DNA of 64,000 nt, taken from positions 620,001 through 684,000 of the forward strand of contig NZ_JASZYG010000002.1 in NCBI RefSeq assembly GCF_030317105.1. The letters run 5' to 3'. Made by a program: the position numbers and the translations under genes. Below the pieces are notes generated by a model. That model was not told where the DNA came from, searched no databases, and saw only the letters and a program-made list of their open reading frames with translations. Source of the DNA: Variovorax brevis. GTDB taxonomy: Bacteria; Pseudomonadota; Gammaproteobacteria; Burkholderiales; Burkholderiaceae_C. Position 1 is the first letter of the stretch, and every line of letters starts with the position of its first letter. This document shows positions 43,179 to 52,438 of the stretch, piece after piece.

Positions 43179-43880
43179 ATGCATTCCACCTTCCAACGGC
43201 GCCTGCTCGCATGCATCGGTGCGGCCTTGCTGATGTGCGCCACGCCAGCCATGGCGCAGGTGGCGCCTTCGACCGCTGAAGCACAGGCCTACCAGGGCCT
43301 GCACCTGGCCGCATGGAAGGGCGACTTGCCGCGCATCGAGCAACTGCTGAAGTCGGGCGCCAACACCGAAGCGCGCGACGGCATGGGACGCACGCCGCTT
43401 CACGTCGCCACCTTTGCCCGCCAGCGCGAGGCGATCCGGCTGCTGGCGCGCGGCGGCGCAAAGCTCGACGTACTGGAGAACGATCGCTACGACGCAGTGA
43501 CCATCGCCTCCGTGGCCGACGACCCCGCCACGCTGGCCGTGCTGCTGTCGCTCGGCGCCAGCGCAAAGCAGACCACCAGCCGCTACGACGGCACCGCACT
43601 GATCGCCGCCGCCCACCTGGGCCACGACGAAGTGGTGCGCCAGTTGATTGCCGCCGGCGCACCGCTGGACCACGTGAACAACCTGCACTGGACTGCCGTG
43701 ATCGAATCCATCGTGCTGGGCGACGGCGGTTCGCGCCACCAGCGCACGCTCGCCTTGCTGGTGGACGCCGGTGCCAGCCTGAAGCTCACGGACCGGCAAG
43801 GCAACACGCCCCTGCAACTGGCCCGCGCGCGCGGCTACGCGGCCATGGTTGAAAAGCTTAAGTCAGCTGGCGCGCCGTAG
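43179..43880 (+). CDS. Exported ankyrin-repeat protein
   Basis: 233 aa. A clear signal peptide ends at TPAMAQ (about residue 27). Four to five ankyrin repeats follow (AYQGLHLAAWKGDLPRIEQLLKSGANTEARDGMGRTPLHVATF, etc.), ending at the stop. Periplasmic ankyrin proteins in Proteobacteria often protect or inhibit a partner enzyme; none is adjacent. GGAGA lies 8 nt before ATG 43179. Upstream the sequence has CCGTA-N4-TACGG (43060-43073) and further CGTA half-copies. Confidence 0.88.
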   Translation: MHSTFQRRLLACIGAALLMCATPAMAQVAPSTAEAQAYQGLHLAAWKGDLPRIEQLLKSGANTEARDGMGRTPLHVATFARQREAIRLLARGGAKLDVLENDRYDAVTIASVADDPATLAVLLSLGASAKQTTSRYDGTALIAAAHLGHDEVVRQLIAAGAPLDHVNNLHWTAVIESIVLGDGGSRHQRTLALLVDAGASLKLTDRQGNTPLQLARARGYAAMVEKLKSAGAP

Positions 43881-43913
43881 TGATCCGTTGGAGGTGAGCG
43901 CGCTACACTCACG

Positions 43914-43930
43914 GGCTCACCTGTTGAGCC
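43914..43930. promoter_or_regulatory. 17-bp palindrome, candidate WYL-regulator operator (site 1)
   Basis: GGCTCA-N5-TGAGCC, perfect arms, 18 nt before the GTG start of the WYL gene. It overlaps the likely start point downstream of a TACACT box (43904-43909), consistent with autoregulation. The same architecture recurs at 44984-45000. Confidence 0.65.
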
Positions 43931-43948
43931 TGTGACTGACTGGAACCC

Positions 43949-44968
43949 GTGGATCGAACCGAACGCTTCTACAAGATCGAAATGCTGATTCGCAACCGCC
44001 CCGAGGGGGCGGGCTACGTGAGCTTCAACGAGCTCATGTCCGAACTGGGCGTTTCAAGGGCCACGCTGAAGAGAGACCTGGAATACCTGCGCGATCGCCT
44101 CGATGCGCCGATCGTCTACGACCGCTTCCACAACGGCTACAAATTCGAGACGCAAGCCAAGGGCGCCGCGGCCTCCGCGCACCATCTGCCGGGCGTCTGG
44201 TTCAGCGAACGCGAATTGCATGCGCTGCTCACCATGCATCAGCTGATGTCCGGCCTGGACGAAGGCGGCGTGCTGTCGCGGCATGTGCAGCCCATTCTCG
44301 ACAAGGTCCACCAGATGCTGGGCAGCGTCGACGGGCAGGCCGAAGGACTCTTGAACCGCGTCAAGATCGCGAGCATGAACCGCAGGCCGGTCGAAAGCAA
44401 ATACTTCGAACTCGCCTGCATGGCGCTGACGCAGCGGAAGCGCGTGGAGATTCTTTACTTCACCCGCAGCCGCTCCAGCGAATCCTTGCGCGTGGTCTCG
44501 CCGCAGCGCTTGGTGCACATCCGCAACACCTGGTACCTCGATGCGTGGTGCCACAGCAGCGCGGGCCTGCGCCGCTTTGCGCTCGATGCCATCCGAAGCG
44601 CGAAGGTGGTGGACGAAGCGGCACGCGAGGTGTCGCTCAAGACGCTGGAAAAGCAGCTGGACGCCGGCTACGGCGCCTACGGAGGCGCCGAGGTGCGGCA
44701 GGCCACCCTTGTTTTCTCCGCCGAGGCGGCGCGCTGGGTCGCGGGCGAACAATGGCATCCGGACCAGCAGGCGGACTGGCTGCCCGACGGCCGGCTGCAA
44801 CTGCGCATTCCCTACACCGACGTCCGCGAATTGGCCATGGAAGCCATGCGTCACGGCGCCGATGTCGAGGTGGTGGGCGACGCGCCCCTGCGGCGCCACG
44901 TTGCCGACAAAACGCGGTTGGCCGCGGCCGTCTACGAGCGCGCCAAGCCGTCCAGCCGCGCGCGGTAG
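43949..44968 (+). CDS. WYL-domain transcriptional regulator
   Basis: 339 aa from GTG 43949. An N-terminal winged helix-turn-helix (FNELMSELGVSRATLKRDLEYLRDRL) is followed by a helical linker, a WYL domain that contains the literal motif NTWYLDAWCH and the basic RRFALDAIRS, and a C-terminal WCX part. WYL regulators sense nucleic acids or nucleotides; DriD of Caulobacter, of similar length and layout, is activated by single-stranded DNA. The next five genes encode DNA-repair nucleases and helicases, so a DNA-damage role is plausible. The gap to the next gene is 95 nt and holds a second operator-like palindrome. Confidence 0.88.
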   Translation: MDRTERFYKIEMLIRNRPEGAGYVSFNELMSELGVSRATLKRDLEYLRDRLDAPIVYDRFHNGYKFETQAKGAAASAHHLPGVWFSERELHALLTMHQLMSGLDEGGVLSRHVQPILDKVHQMLGSVDGQAEGLLNRVKIASMNRRPVESKYFELACMALTQRKRVEILYFTRSRSSESLRVVSPQRLVHIRNTWYLDAWCHSSAGLRRFALDAIRSAKVVDEAAREVSLKTLEKQLDAGYGAYGGAEVRQATLVFSAEAARWVAGEQWHPDQQADWLPDGRLQLRIPYTDVRELAMEAMRHGADVEVVGDAPLRRHVADKTRLAAAVYERAKPSSRAR

Positions 44969-44983
44969 CCCGAAATCCGCCCT

Positions 44984-45000
44984 GGCTCACGCTGTGAGCC
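44984..45000. promoter_or_regulatory. 17-bp palindrome, candidate WYL-regulator operator (site 2)
   Basis: GGCTCAC-GCT-GTGAGCC, perfect 7-bp arms, fitting the same GGCTCA-N5-TGAGCC pattern as site 1. It lies between the WYL gene and the SbcD-like gene, 63 nt before the latter's ATG, where it could control the repair operon. Confidence 0.65.
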
Positions 45001-45063
45001 TCCCGTCGCCGAATATCGATCTGTTGGGTTCCTCCGGCAGGCAAAAATCATCCTGAACACACC

Positions 45064-46209
45064 ATGACTCGTTTTCTTCACACGGCCGACTGGCAGATTG
45101 GCCGCCAGTTCGCAACCTTCGACCCCGAGCACGCGCCCATATTGGCCGAGGCGCGCATCGCGGCGGTCGAACAACTGGCGGCGCTAGCCAACTTGCACAA
45201 AGTGGACGCGGTGCTGGTCGCGGGCGATGTGTTCGACGCGCAGACGGTGTCGGAGCGCACCATGCGGCGCCTGTTCAACGCGCTGTCGGGCTACGCCGGA
45301 CCCTGGCTGATGATTCCCGGCAACCACGATGCCGCGCTGGCGGAGAGCGTGTGGACGCGTGCGCAGCGCCTGGGCGTGGTGCCGCCGCATGCGCACCTGC
45401 TCCTGACGCCCGGCGTGCGCCTGTTTGCGGCCCAAGGCTTTGCGGCGCTGCCGGCGCCCCTGGTGCAACGCCACACCTACGAAGACCTCAGCGCGTGGTT
45501 CGATGCCGCTGACACGCCCGACGGATTGCTGCGCATCGGCCTGGCGCACGGCAGCGTGCAGGGGATCCTGGCCGAAGGCATCGACTCGACGAATCCCATC
45601 GCGCCCGACCGTGCATCCACCGCGCGGCTGGACTACCTGGCGCTGGGCGACTGGCATGGCTGCAAACGCATCAACGAACGCACCTGGTATGCGGGCACGC
45701 CGGAGCCCGATCGCTTCAAGGCCAACGATGCGGGGCAGGCGCTGCTCATCGACATCGCCGGGCCCGGTGCGCAGCCGCAGGTCACGCCGCTGGCCGTCGG
45801 GCGCTATCGCTGGCGCGCGATGGAGGTCGTGCTGCAAGTTGCAAGCGATGTCGAATCGCTCTGCGACCAGCTCGACGAACTGGACGCGCAGTCCGTTGCC
45901 GACCTGCGTGTGCAGGGACAGGTGGACCTCGCCGGATTGCAGCGCCTGCAGGCAGGTGTGGGCCGCGCCGAGGCGAGGGCGCGCCACTTGCAGGCAGATC
46001 TTTCGGCGCTGCGCCTGGTGCCGACCGACGAGGACATCGCCGCACTGCAGGTGGACGGCTATCTGAGCGAGCTCGTTGCGGAACTTCGCGGCCTGCAAGG
46101 CGGAGCCGATGCCGTGCAGGCGCGCACTGCGCGCGGGGCGCTGTCCATCCTGACGGCCGCGCTGGCGCAGCGCGCGCCGGCGCCGCTGGACGCTGCGGAG
46201 GCTGCATAA
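45064..46209 (+). CDS. SbcD/Mre11-like DNA repair exonuclease
   Basis: 381 aa metallophosphoesterase. The nuclease motifs are in order: HTADWQIG (residue 6), GDVFD (about 53), GNHD (about 85), AHGS (about 162) and GDWHG (about 195). It should cut DNA ends with the SbcC-like ATPase that starts 1 nt after its stop. It shares the DNA-exonuclease layout but is distinct from canonical SbcD, so I give no symbol. No strong ribosome site is seen before ATG 45064. Confidence 0.9.
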   Translation: MTRFLHTADWQIGRQFATFDPEHAPILAEARIAAVEQLAALANLHKVDAVLVAGDVFDAQTVSERTMRRLFNALSGYAGPWLMIPGNHDAALAESVWTRAQRLGVVPPHAHLLLTPGVRLFAAQGFAALPAPLVQRHTYEDLSAWFDAADTPDGLLRIGLAHGSVQGILAEGIDSTNPIAPDRASTARLDYLALGDWHGCKRINERTWYAGTPEPDRFKANDAGQALLIDIAGPGAQPQVTPLAVGRYRWRAMEVVLQVASDVESLCDQLDELDAQSVADLRVQGQVDLAGLQRLQAGVGRAEARARHLQADLSALRLVPTDEDIAALQVDGYLSELVAELRGLQGGADAVQARTARGALSILTAALAQRAPAPLDAAEAA

Positions 46210-46210
46210 C

Positions 46211-48877
46211 ATGGGCATCCACATCACCCGCTTGCGCGTGGAGCAACTGCGGCGCTTTCGCCAGCCGCGCGAGCTCAGCGGATTCGAGCGCGGCCTGAAC
46301 ATCCTCGCGGCTCCGAACGAAGCGGGCAAGAGCACGCTGGTGCGCGCGATTCGCGCCGCCTTTTTCGAGCGGCACCGGTCCACGCAGGTGGACGACCTGC
46401 GCCCCTGGGGCGAAGGCAGTGGCGCAGCGCCGCAGGTGGAGCTCGACTTCACGCTGGGTGGCGACGAGCACCGGCTGCTCAAGACCTTTTTGGGAAAGAG
46501 GCGCTGCACGCTGCAGATCGGCGCGCGCACGCTGGACGGCACGGACGCCGAAGACCACCTCGCCCGCATCTTCGGCTTTGCCTTTGCCGGCAAGGGCGCG
46601 AGCAAGCCGGAGCATTGGGGCATTCCGGGCCTGCTGTGGGTGGAGCAGGGCACAGGGCAGGACCTCGATGTGAGCCATGCCCGCAATCATCTGCACGCTG
46701 CTCTCAAGGGGCAGGCGGGCGAACAGGCCGGGGCGCTGGCCGCCACGGGCGGCGACGAACTGCTGCAGCAGCTTCTTGGCCAGCGCGGCGAGCTGCTGAC
46801 CGGCTTGGGCAAGCCGCGTGCGGCCTATCTGGAGGCAGCGGAGTCCATCACTGCGCTGCAATCGCAGATCGACGAACTCGACGCGCAGATCGCCACCTAT
46901 CGCCAGCAGGTGGACCAACTCGCCATGCTTCGCCACCAGCATCAGGCCGACGAGGCGAACGAGCCGTGGGAAGCGATGCGCCAGAGCCTTGCCGCAGCCC
47001 GCCAGCGCCACGTGGCATTGCAGGCGACGCAAGACCAGTTGCACGGTGACCAGGGCCGTCTTGTCCAGCTGGAGCGCACGCGCGATCTGCTGGCCAAGGA
47101 ACTGGAAGGGCTGGCACGCCAGCAATCCAACGCCGGTTCGCGCGAACAGGCCTTGCTGCAAGCCGCCCGCGATCTGGAAGCGAAAGACGCAGCCGTGGCC
47201 CTGGCGCTGCAGCGCACCGAGGATGCGCGTGCACGCGCGCACGGCGCATCCGAAGCCTTGCGCGCTGCAAGGCAGGAAGCCACGCGCCGCAGCTTGGCGC
47301 AACAGTTGCAACAGGCGCAGGCGGATGCGGCTCGCAGCTTCGAGGCCCTCGAGCGCGCCGAGCAAGCGCAGCAGCGCCTGCACGCGCTTCGCGCCAGCGC
47401 GGCCGCGGCGCCCGCCATCGCCAAGGCGCAGGTCGACAAGCTCCTCACGCTCGAGCGGGCCGAGCGCGACGCGCGGCTGCAACGCCAGGCCGTCGCCACG
47501 CGATTGCTATTCCGGCTGCCTGATGGCCAATCGCTGGCTTTGCTGACGCACGGCCAGCCGCAAAGCATGCACGCCGAAGGCGAACTGCTGATCGATTCGC
47601 CGGCCACGCTGCAACTGCCGGGCGGCGGACAGCTTGTCATCACCCCCGGCGGCGATGACCTCGATCGGCTGGCCCGCAGCCACGATGCGGCGCAGGAAGC
47701 CCTGCGCAGCCTGCTTCAATCCCTGGGCGTGCAGGACGTCGCCGAGGCGCAGTCACGCCTGGCCGGCGTGACCGAACGCGACGCGCAGATCCGCATGGCC
47801 GACCAGGCCTTGACCATCGTCGCGCCCAAGGGGCTGGATGCCTTGCGCAACGCACTGTCGGACGTGCAGGTTCGCATCAGCACCACGCAAGAAGCCCTTG
47901 CACGCCTGCCCGCCGCCGTCGGCGAACTGCCCGTGCAGCCGCTCGACGAGGCCGAGACCGCGCATGACGCCGCCATCGCCGCGCAGCAGCAGGCCAATGC
48001 GGCGCTGGCCCATGCGCAGAGCCAGCGCGCCGGCGCGCAAAGCCTGCACGAGGCGGCACAGCGCGAGCACGCGGCCGCGCAGGCGGCGCTTGCCGATCCG
48101 TCGCGGCAGCAACGCGCGTCACAGGCGCAGCAACAATTGCTGGCCTCTGGCGCCGAACACGATGCGCTGGCGGCACGGGTCGCGCTCGCCATCGCCCAAG
48201 TGCGCGAAGCCCGGCCCGACATCCTCGCGCAGGACATCGACCGCCTGCAACGCAGCATCGAGCAGATGACGCGCAGCCACCAGCTGCGGCGCGAGCAGAT
48301 CCTGGTGCTGGAGAACACCCTGCAGCAGGCCGGCGCGCAGGGCCTGGAAGAACAACGCGAAACCCTGGCAGGCCAACTCGCGCAGGCGACCCGCCGCCAC
48401 GCCGAACTGCAGCACCGCGCCGAAGCGCTGGACCTGCTGTGCACCCGGCTCAACGCGCGGCGCGAAGCCACGCTCGCGCGCCTGCAGGCGCCGCTGCAGG
48501 AACGCATGCAGCATTACCTGCCGCTGCTCATGCCCGGCGCCAAGGTGCAGATGGATGCCGACCTGGCGCCCGGCCTGCTCACACGCGCCGCGCAGACGGG
48601 TGGCGCGATCGAAGCGGGGCTCTTCAGCGACCTGAGCTTTGGCGCACGCGAGCAGTTGGGCCTGATCAGCCGCTTCGCCTATGCCGACCTGCTGCAACAG
48701 GCCGGCCGCCCCACGCTGCTCATCCTGGACGACGCACTGGTCCACAGCGACACCACCCGGCTCGCGCAGATGAAACGCGTACTCTTCGATGCCGCGCAGC
48801 GCCACCAGATCCTGCTCTTCACCTGTCATCCGGAAGACTGGCGGGACATGGGCGTGGGCGTGCGCTCGCTCGACTGA
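46211..48877 (+). CDS. SbcC/Rad50-like AAA ATPase
   Basis: 888 aa. Walker A is PNEAGKST (about 35-42); a long Gln/Ala-rich coiled coil spans about 185-740; an ABC-type signature LSFGAREQLGLISR and Walker B TLLILDDALVHSD are near the C-terminus (about 810-840). This split-head coiled-coil plan is that of SbcC/Rad50 and YhaN. The spacing to the nuclease gene is 1 nt, so they surely form a complex. There is no CxxC zinc hook at the coiled-coil tip that I can see, unlike Rad50. Confidence 0.88.
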   Translation: MGIHITRLRVEQLRRFRQPRELSGFERGLNILAAPNEAGKSTLVRAIRAAFFERHRSTQVDDLRPWGEGSGAAPQVELDFTLGGDEHRLLKTFLGKRRCTLQIGARTLDGTDAEDHLARIFGFAFAGKGASKPEHWGIPGLLWVEQGTGQDLDVSHARNHLHAALKGQAGEQAGALAATGGDELLQQLLGQRGELLTGLGKPRAAYLEAAESITALQSQIDELDAQIATYRQQVDQLAMLRHQHQADEANEPWEAMRQSLAAARQRHVALQATQDQLHGDQGRLVQLERTRDLLAKELEGLARQQSNAGSREQALLQAARDLEAKDAAVALALQRTEDARARAHGASEALRAARQEATRRSLAQQLQQAQADAARSFEALERAEQAQQRLHALRASAAAAPAIAKAQVDKLLTLERAERDARLQRQAVATRLLFRLPDGQSLALLTHGQPQSMHAEGELLIDSPATLQLPGGGQLVITPGGDDLDRLARSHDAAQEALRSLLQSLGVQDVAEAQSRLAGVTERDAQIRMADQALTIVAPKGLDALRNALSDVQVRISTTQEALARLPAAVGELPVQPLDEAETAHDAAIAAQQQANAALAHAQSQRAGAQSLHEAAQREHAAAQAALADPSRQQRASQAQQQLLASGAEHDALAARVALAIAQVREARPDILAQDIDRLQRSIEQMTRSHQLRREQILVLENTLQQAGAQGLEEQRETLAGQLAQATRRHAELQHRAEALDLLCTRLNARREATLARLQAPLQERMQHYLPLLMPGAKVQMDADLAPGLLTRAAQTGGAIEAGLFSDLSFGAREQLGLISRFAYADLLQQAGRPTLLILDDALVHSDTTRLAQMKRVLFDAAQRHQILLFTCHPEDWRDMGVGVRSLD

Positions 48878-48904
48878 ATCGCACCGAGGACAATCGAAGA
48901 CCTG

Positions 48905-51900
48905 ATGACCCATTCCGTCCTTTCGCCCGGCTTCATGGCGGTGCACAGCAACCATCCCGAAGCCTTGCGCGACCTCATGATCGCGTGGATGGCGCGCCAT
49001 CCGCTGGCGCCGCTGGAAGACGAATGCGTGCTGGTGCAGAGCAATGGCGTCGCGCAGTGGCTCAAGCTCTCGCTGGCCAGCGATGCGTCGCAGGGCGGCG
49101 TCGGCATCGCGGCCGCCATCAAGACCGAGCTGCCTTCCAGCTTCATCTGGCAGGCCTACCGTGCGGTACTGGGCGCGCAAGCCGTGCCGGCGGCATCGCC
49201 TTTCGACAAGGCGTTGCTGGTCTGGCGGCTGATGCGCTTGCTGCCCGCTTTGCTGCGCGAAGACGTGTTTGCGCCGCTCGCGCGCTTCCTGCTGGACGAC
49301 TCGGACATGCGCAAGCGCCACCAACTGGCGGGGCGGCTGGCCGATCTCTTCGACCAGTACCAGGTCTATCGCGCCGACTGGCTCGCCGATTGGGCGGCTG
49401 GCCACGACGAGATCGTGACCAGCCGCGGCGGGCGCCAGCCAGTGCCCGACGAATTGCGCTGGCAACCCAGGCTCTGGCGCGCGCTGCTCGACGACGTGGG
49501 TGAGGCAGGCGCGCATGGCAGTCGCGCGGCAGTGCATCAGCGCTTCCTGGCCAAGGCCCAGTCGTGGCAAGGTGATCGGCCGCCCGAGTTGCCGCGGCGC
49601 CTGGTGGTGTTCGGCATTTCCTCACTGCCGCAGCAGTCGCTGGAAGTGCTGGCCGCGCTGGCACGCTGGGTACAGGTGCTCATGTGCGTGCACAACCCCT
49701 GCGAGCACGACTGGTCGCACATCGTGGCCGACAAGGACTTGCTGCGTGCCGAACGATTGCGCCAGCGCCGCCGCCCCGGCAGCGAAGGCCCCATCGCCGA
49801 TGAGGCGATGCACCTTCACGCGCAACCATTGCTCGCCGCCTGGGGCAAGCAGGGCCGCGACTTCATCCGTCTGCTCGATGAGCACGACGAGCAGGAAGCC
49901 TATGCGCAGCGCTTCGACGCCATCGGCCAGCGCATCGCCCACTTCGATGCCAACCCGCGTGACACCTTGCTGCGCCAACTGCAGGACGACATTCGCGACC
50001 TGCGACCCTTGACCGAGACGCGCGGCACCTGGCCCGCACTTGATGCGCGCGCCGACCCATCGATCGCGTTCCACATCACCCACGGCCCGCAGCGCGAGGT
50101 CGAGGTGTTGCACGACCAGTTGCTGGCCGCGTTCGCCGCCGATAGCACCCTGCGCCCACGCGACGTGATCGTGATGGTGCCGGACGTCGCCGCCTACGCG
50201 CCGCACATCCAGGCCGTGTTCGGCCTTCTCTCGCCGGACGACGCGCGGCACATTCCCTATACGCTGGCCGATCAGGGCCAGCGCCATCACGACCCAATGC
50301 TCGGCGCGCTCGAAAGACTGCTGGCCTTGCCGCAATCGCGCGTGGCCGTGAGCGACGTGCTGGACCTGCTGGAAGTGCCTGCGGTGCGGGCGCGCTTCGA
50401 CATCGAGGAAAGCGATCTGCCGCTGCTGCACCGCTGGATCTCGGCGGCCCGGATTCGCTGGGGCCTGCACGCCGAACAACGCCAGACGCTCGACCTGCCC
50501 GAAGCGCTGGCGCAGAACAGCTGGGACTTCGGCCTGCAGCGCATGCTGCTGGGCTATGCCGTCGGCGCGAGCGAGGCTTGGGCGGGCGTGGAGCCGCTGG
50601 ACGAAGTGGGCGGGCTGGACGCCGCGCTGCTCGGCCCGTTGGCGCAACTGCTTTCCACCCTCGAAACCCACTGGCGCACCCTGGCGACCCCGGCCGCACC
50701 GCAAGTGTGGGGCGAACGCCTGCGCGCGCTACTGGCTGATTTTTTCGCAAGCGACGAAAGCGCCGACGGCTTCACCGTGCAAAAGCTCGCAGCCCACTTG
50801 CAGAACTGGGTGGACGCCTGCGCCAACGCGGGGCTCGACGAAGCCTTGCCCCTGTCGGTGGTGCGCGAACACTGGCTCGCGCAGCTCGACCAGCCCACGC
50901 TCAACCAGCCCTTCTTCGCCGGCGCCGTGACCTTCGCCACGCTGATGCCGATGCGCGCGATTCCTTTCCGCGTCGTGGCGCTGCTCGGCATGAACGACGG
51001 CGACTATCCGCGCAGCCGCGTGCCCATGGACTTCGACCTCATGGGCCACGACTACCGCCCCGGCGACCGCTCGCGACGCGAGGACGACCGCTACCTCTTT
51101 CTCGAAGCGCTGCTGTCGGCGCGGGGGAAGCTGCACATCAGCTGGGTCGGTCGCAGCATCCTCGACCATTCGGAGCGTCCGCCCTCGGTGCTGGTGGCGC
51201 AACTGCGCGACCACCTTGCTGCGGGCTGGCGCCTTCAGGGCGACGAGGACTTGCCACAGGACAAGGCTGGCCAGCGCCTGCTCCATGCCTTGACGGTGGA
51301 GCATCGCCTGCAACCCTTCCATCCGGCGTACTTCACACGGGGCGATGACGAGCGCCTGTTCAGCTACGCCAGTGCCTGGCGCGCCAAGGCGCCGTCGATG
51401 CCGGCAGGCGAATCGCTTGCCCGCGAGGTGCTGCCGCCGCGACCCTTCGAAGGCCCGTTGACCTTGCGCGTGCTCTCGGATTTCCTCAAGGAGCCTGCGC
51501 GCAGCTTCTTCCGCCTTCGCCTGGGCGTTTACCTCGAGACGGAAGACCGTGTGAGCGAAGACCAGGAGCCCTTCGACCTCAACGCGCTGGAAAACTGGCG
51601 CCTGCAGGACGAATTGATCCAGGTGCAGCGAACGGCGCTGGAAGCGGGCGCGTCGCGCCAGCAAGTGATGGAGAGCCAGCTCGAACGCATCGCGGGTCGC
51701 GGCGAGTTGTCGCCCGGCCCTTTCGGTGCCTTGCAGCAGGAGGTGCTCGCCGAGCCCATGGAAAAGATGTTCGTCGAATACGCGGCGGCGCAGGCCGATT
51801 GGCCGGACGAACTGCCCGACGAAGCGCTGGACTACCTGCCCGATGGCGTGGAAGACGAATCGCTGCGACTGGTCGACTGGCTCGGCAACCTGCGCACGAA

Positions 51901-52438
51901 CGCGAATGGTGACCGATGCCGGCTCGTGCTCCACAGCGGCAGCCTGGTCAAGGACGACCGCTATCGCCGTGACAAGCTCGTGCCCTTCTGGATCGCGCAC
52001 GTCGCGGCGCACCTGGCTGGCGAATCGATGACCACCCGCATCATCAGCAAGGTCGGCAGCGTGACGCTGTTGCCGCTGGACGCGCAAGCGGCACGCGTGT
52101 ACTGGTTGGTGCTGCTCGACGCGTGGCAGCAAGGCCAGTGCGAGCCTCTTGCGCTGGCCCTGCGAACAGGCCTGTCCTGGCTCGACCGCGGCGGCACGCA
52201 TGACAACCTGCTGCAATCTGACGCCTATGAGGCGGCGCGCAAGTGCTATGACGACGACTCGAAGTTTTCATTTGCGGAATCGCGTGGCAGCGACTATCTG
52301 CGGCGTGCCTTCCCGGACTTTTCCGCGCTGTGGTCTGACGGCGCGTTGGCCCACTGGACCCTGGCCTTGCTCAAGCCCCTGAGCGATGCGGTTGGCACGT
52401 CCACCAAAGGTGCGCGCGCCGGAAAGGAAAATGCGTGA
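48905..52438 (+). CDS. recC: Exodeoxyribonuclease V gamma subunit RecC
   Basis: 1177 aa, the usual RecC size. RecC is the non-catalytic helicase-like subunit that recognises Chi and splits the strands in RecBCD, the main double-strand-break processing enzyme. Visible family features include an early LEDECVLVQSNGVAQWLKL and PFRVVALLGMNDGDYPR. The start lies 27 nt after the SbcC-like gene; the end overlaps recB by four nt (GTGA). Confidence 0.95.
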   Translation: MTHSVLSPGFMAVHSNHPEALRDLMIAWMARHPLAPLEDECVLVQSNGVAQWLKLSLASDASQGGVGIAAAIKTELPSSFIWQAYRAVLGAQAVPAASPFDKALLVWRLMRLLPALLREDVFAPLARFLLDDSDMRKRHQLAGRLADLFDQYQVYRADWLADWAAGHDEIVTSRGGRQPVPDELRWQPRLWRALLDDVGEAGAHGSRAAVHQRFLAKAQSWQGDRPPELPRRLVVFGISSLPQQSLEVLAALARWVQVLMCVHNPCEHDWSHIVADKDLLRAERLRQRRRPGSEGPIADEAMHLHAQPLLAAWGKQGRDFIRLLDEHDEQEAYAQRFDAIGQRIAHFDANPRDTLLRQLQDDIRDLRPLTETRGTWPALDARADPSIAFHITHGPQREVEVLHDQLLAAFAADSTLRPRDVIVMVPDVAAYAPHIQAVFGLLSPDDARHIPYTLADQGQRHHDPMLGALERLLALPQSRVAVSDVLDLLEVPAVRARFDIEESDLPLLHRWISAARIRWGLHAEQRQTLDLPEALAQNSWDFGLQRMLLGYAVGASEAWAGVEPLDEVGGLDAALLGPLAQLLSTLETHWRTLATPAAPQVWGERLRALLADFFASDESADGFTVQKLAAHLQNWVDACANAGLDEALPLSVVREHWLAQLDQPTLNQPFFAGAVTFATLMPMRAIPFRVVALLGMNDGDYPRSRVPMDFDLMGHDYRPGDRSRREDDRYLFLEALLSARGKLHISWVGRSILDHSERPPSVLVAQLRDHLAAGWRLQGDEDLPQDKAGQRLLHALTVEHRLQPFHPAYFTRGDDERLFSYASAWRAKAPSMPAGESLAREVLPPRPFEGPLTLRVLSDFLKEPARSFFRLRLGVYLETEDRVSEDQEPFDLNALENWRLQDELIQVQRTALEAGASRQQVMESQLERIAGRGELSPGPFGALQQEVLAEPMEKMFVEYAAAQADWPDELPDEALDYLPDGVEDESLRLVDWLGNLRTNANGDRCRLVLHSGSLVKDDRYRRDKLVPFWIAHVAAHLAGESMTTRIISKVGSVTLLPLDAQAARVYWLVLLDAWQQGQCEPLALALRTGLSWLDRGGTHDNLLQSDAYEAARKCYDDDSKFSFAESRGSDYLRRAFPDFSALWSDGALAHWTLALLKPLSDAVGTSTKGARAGKENA

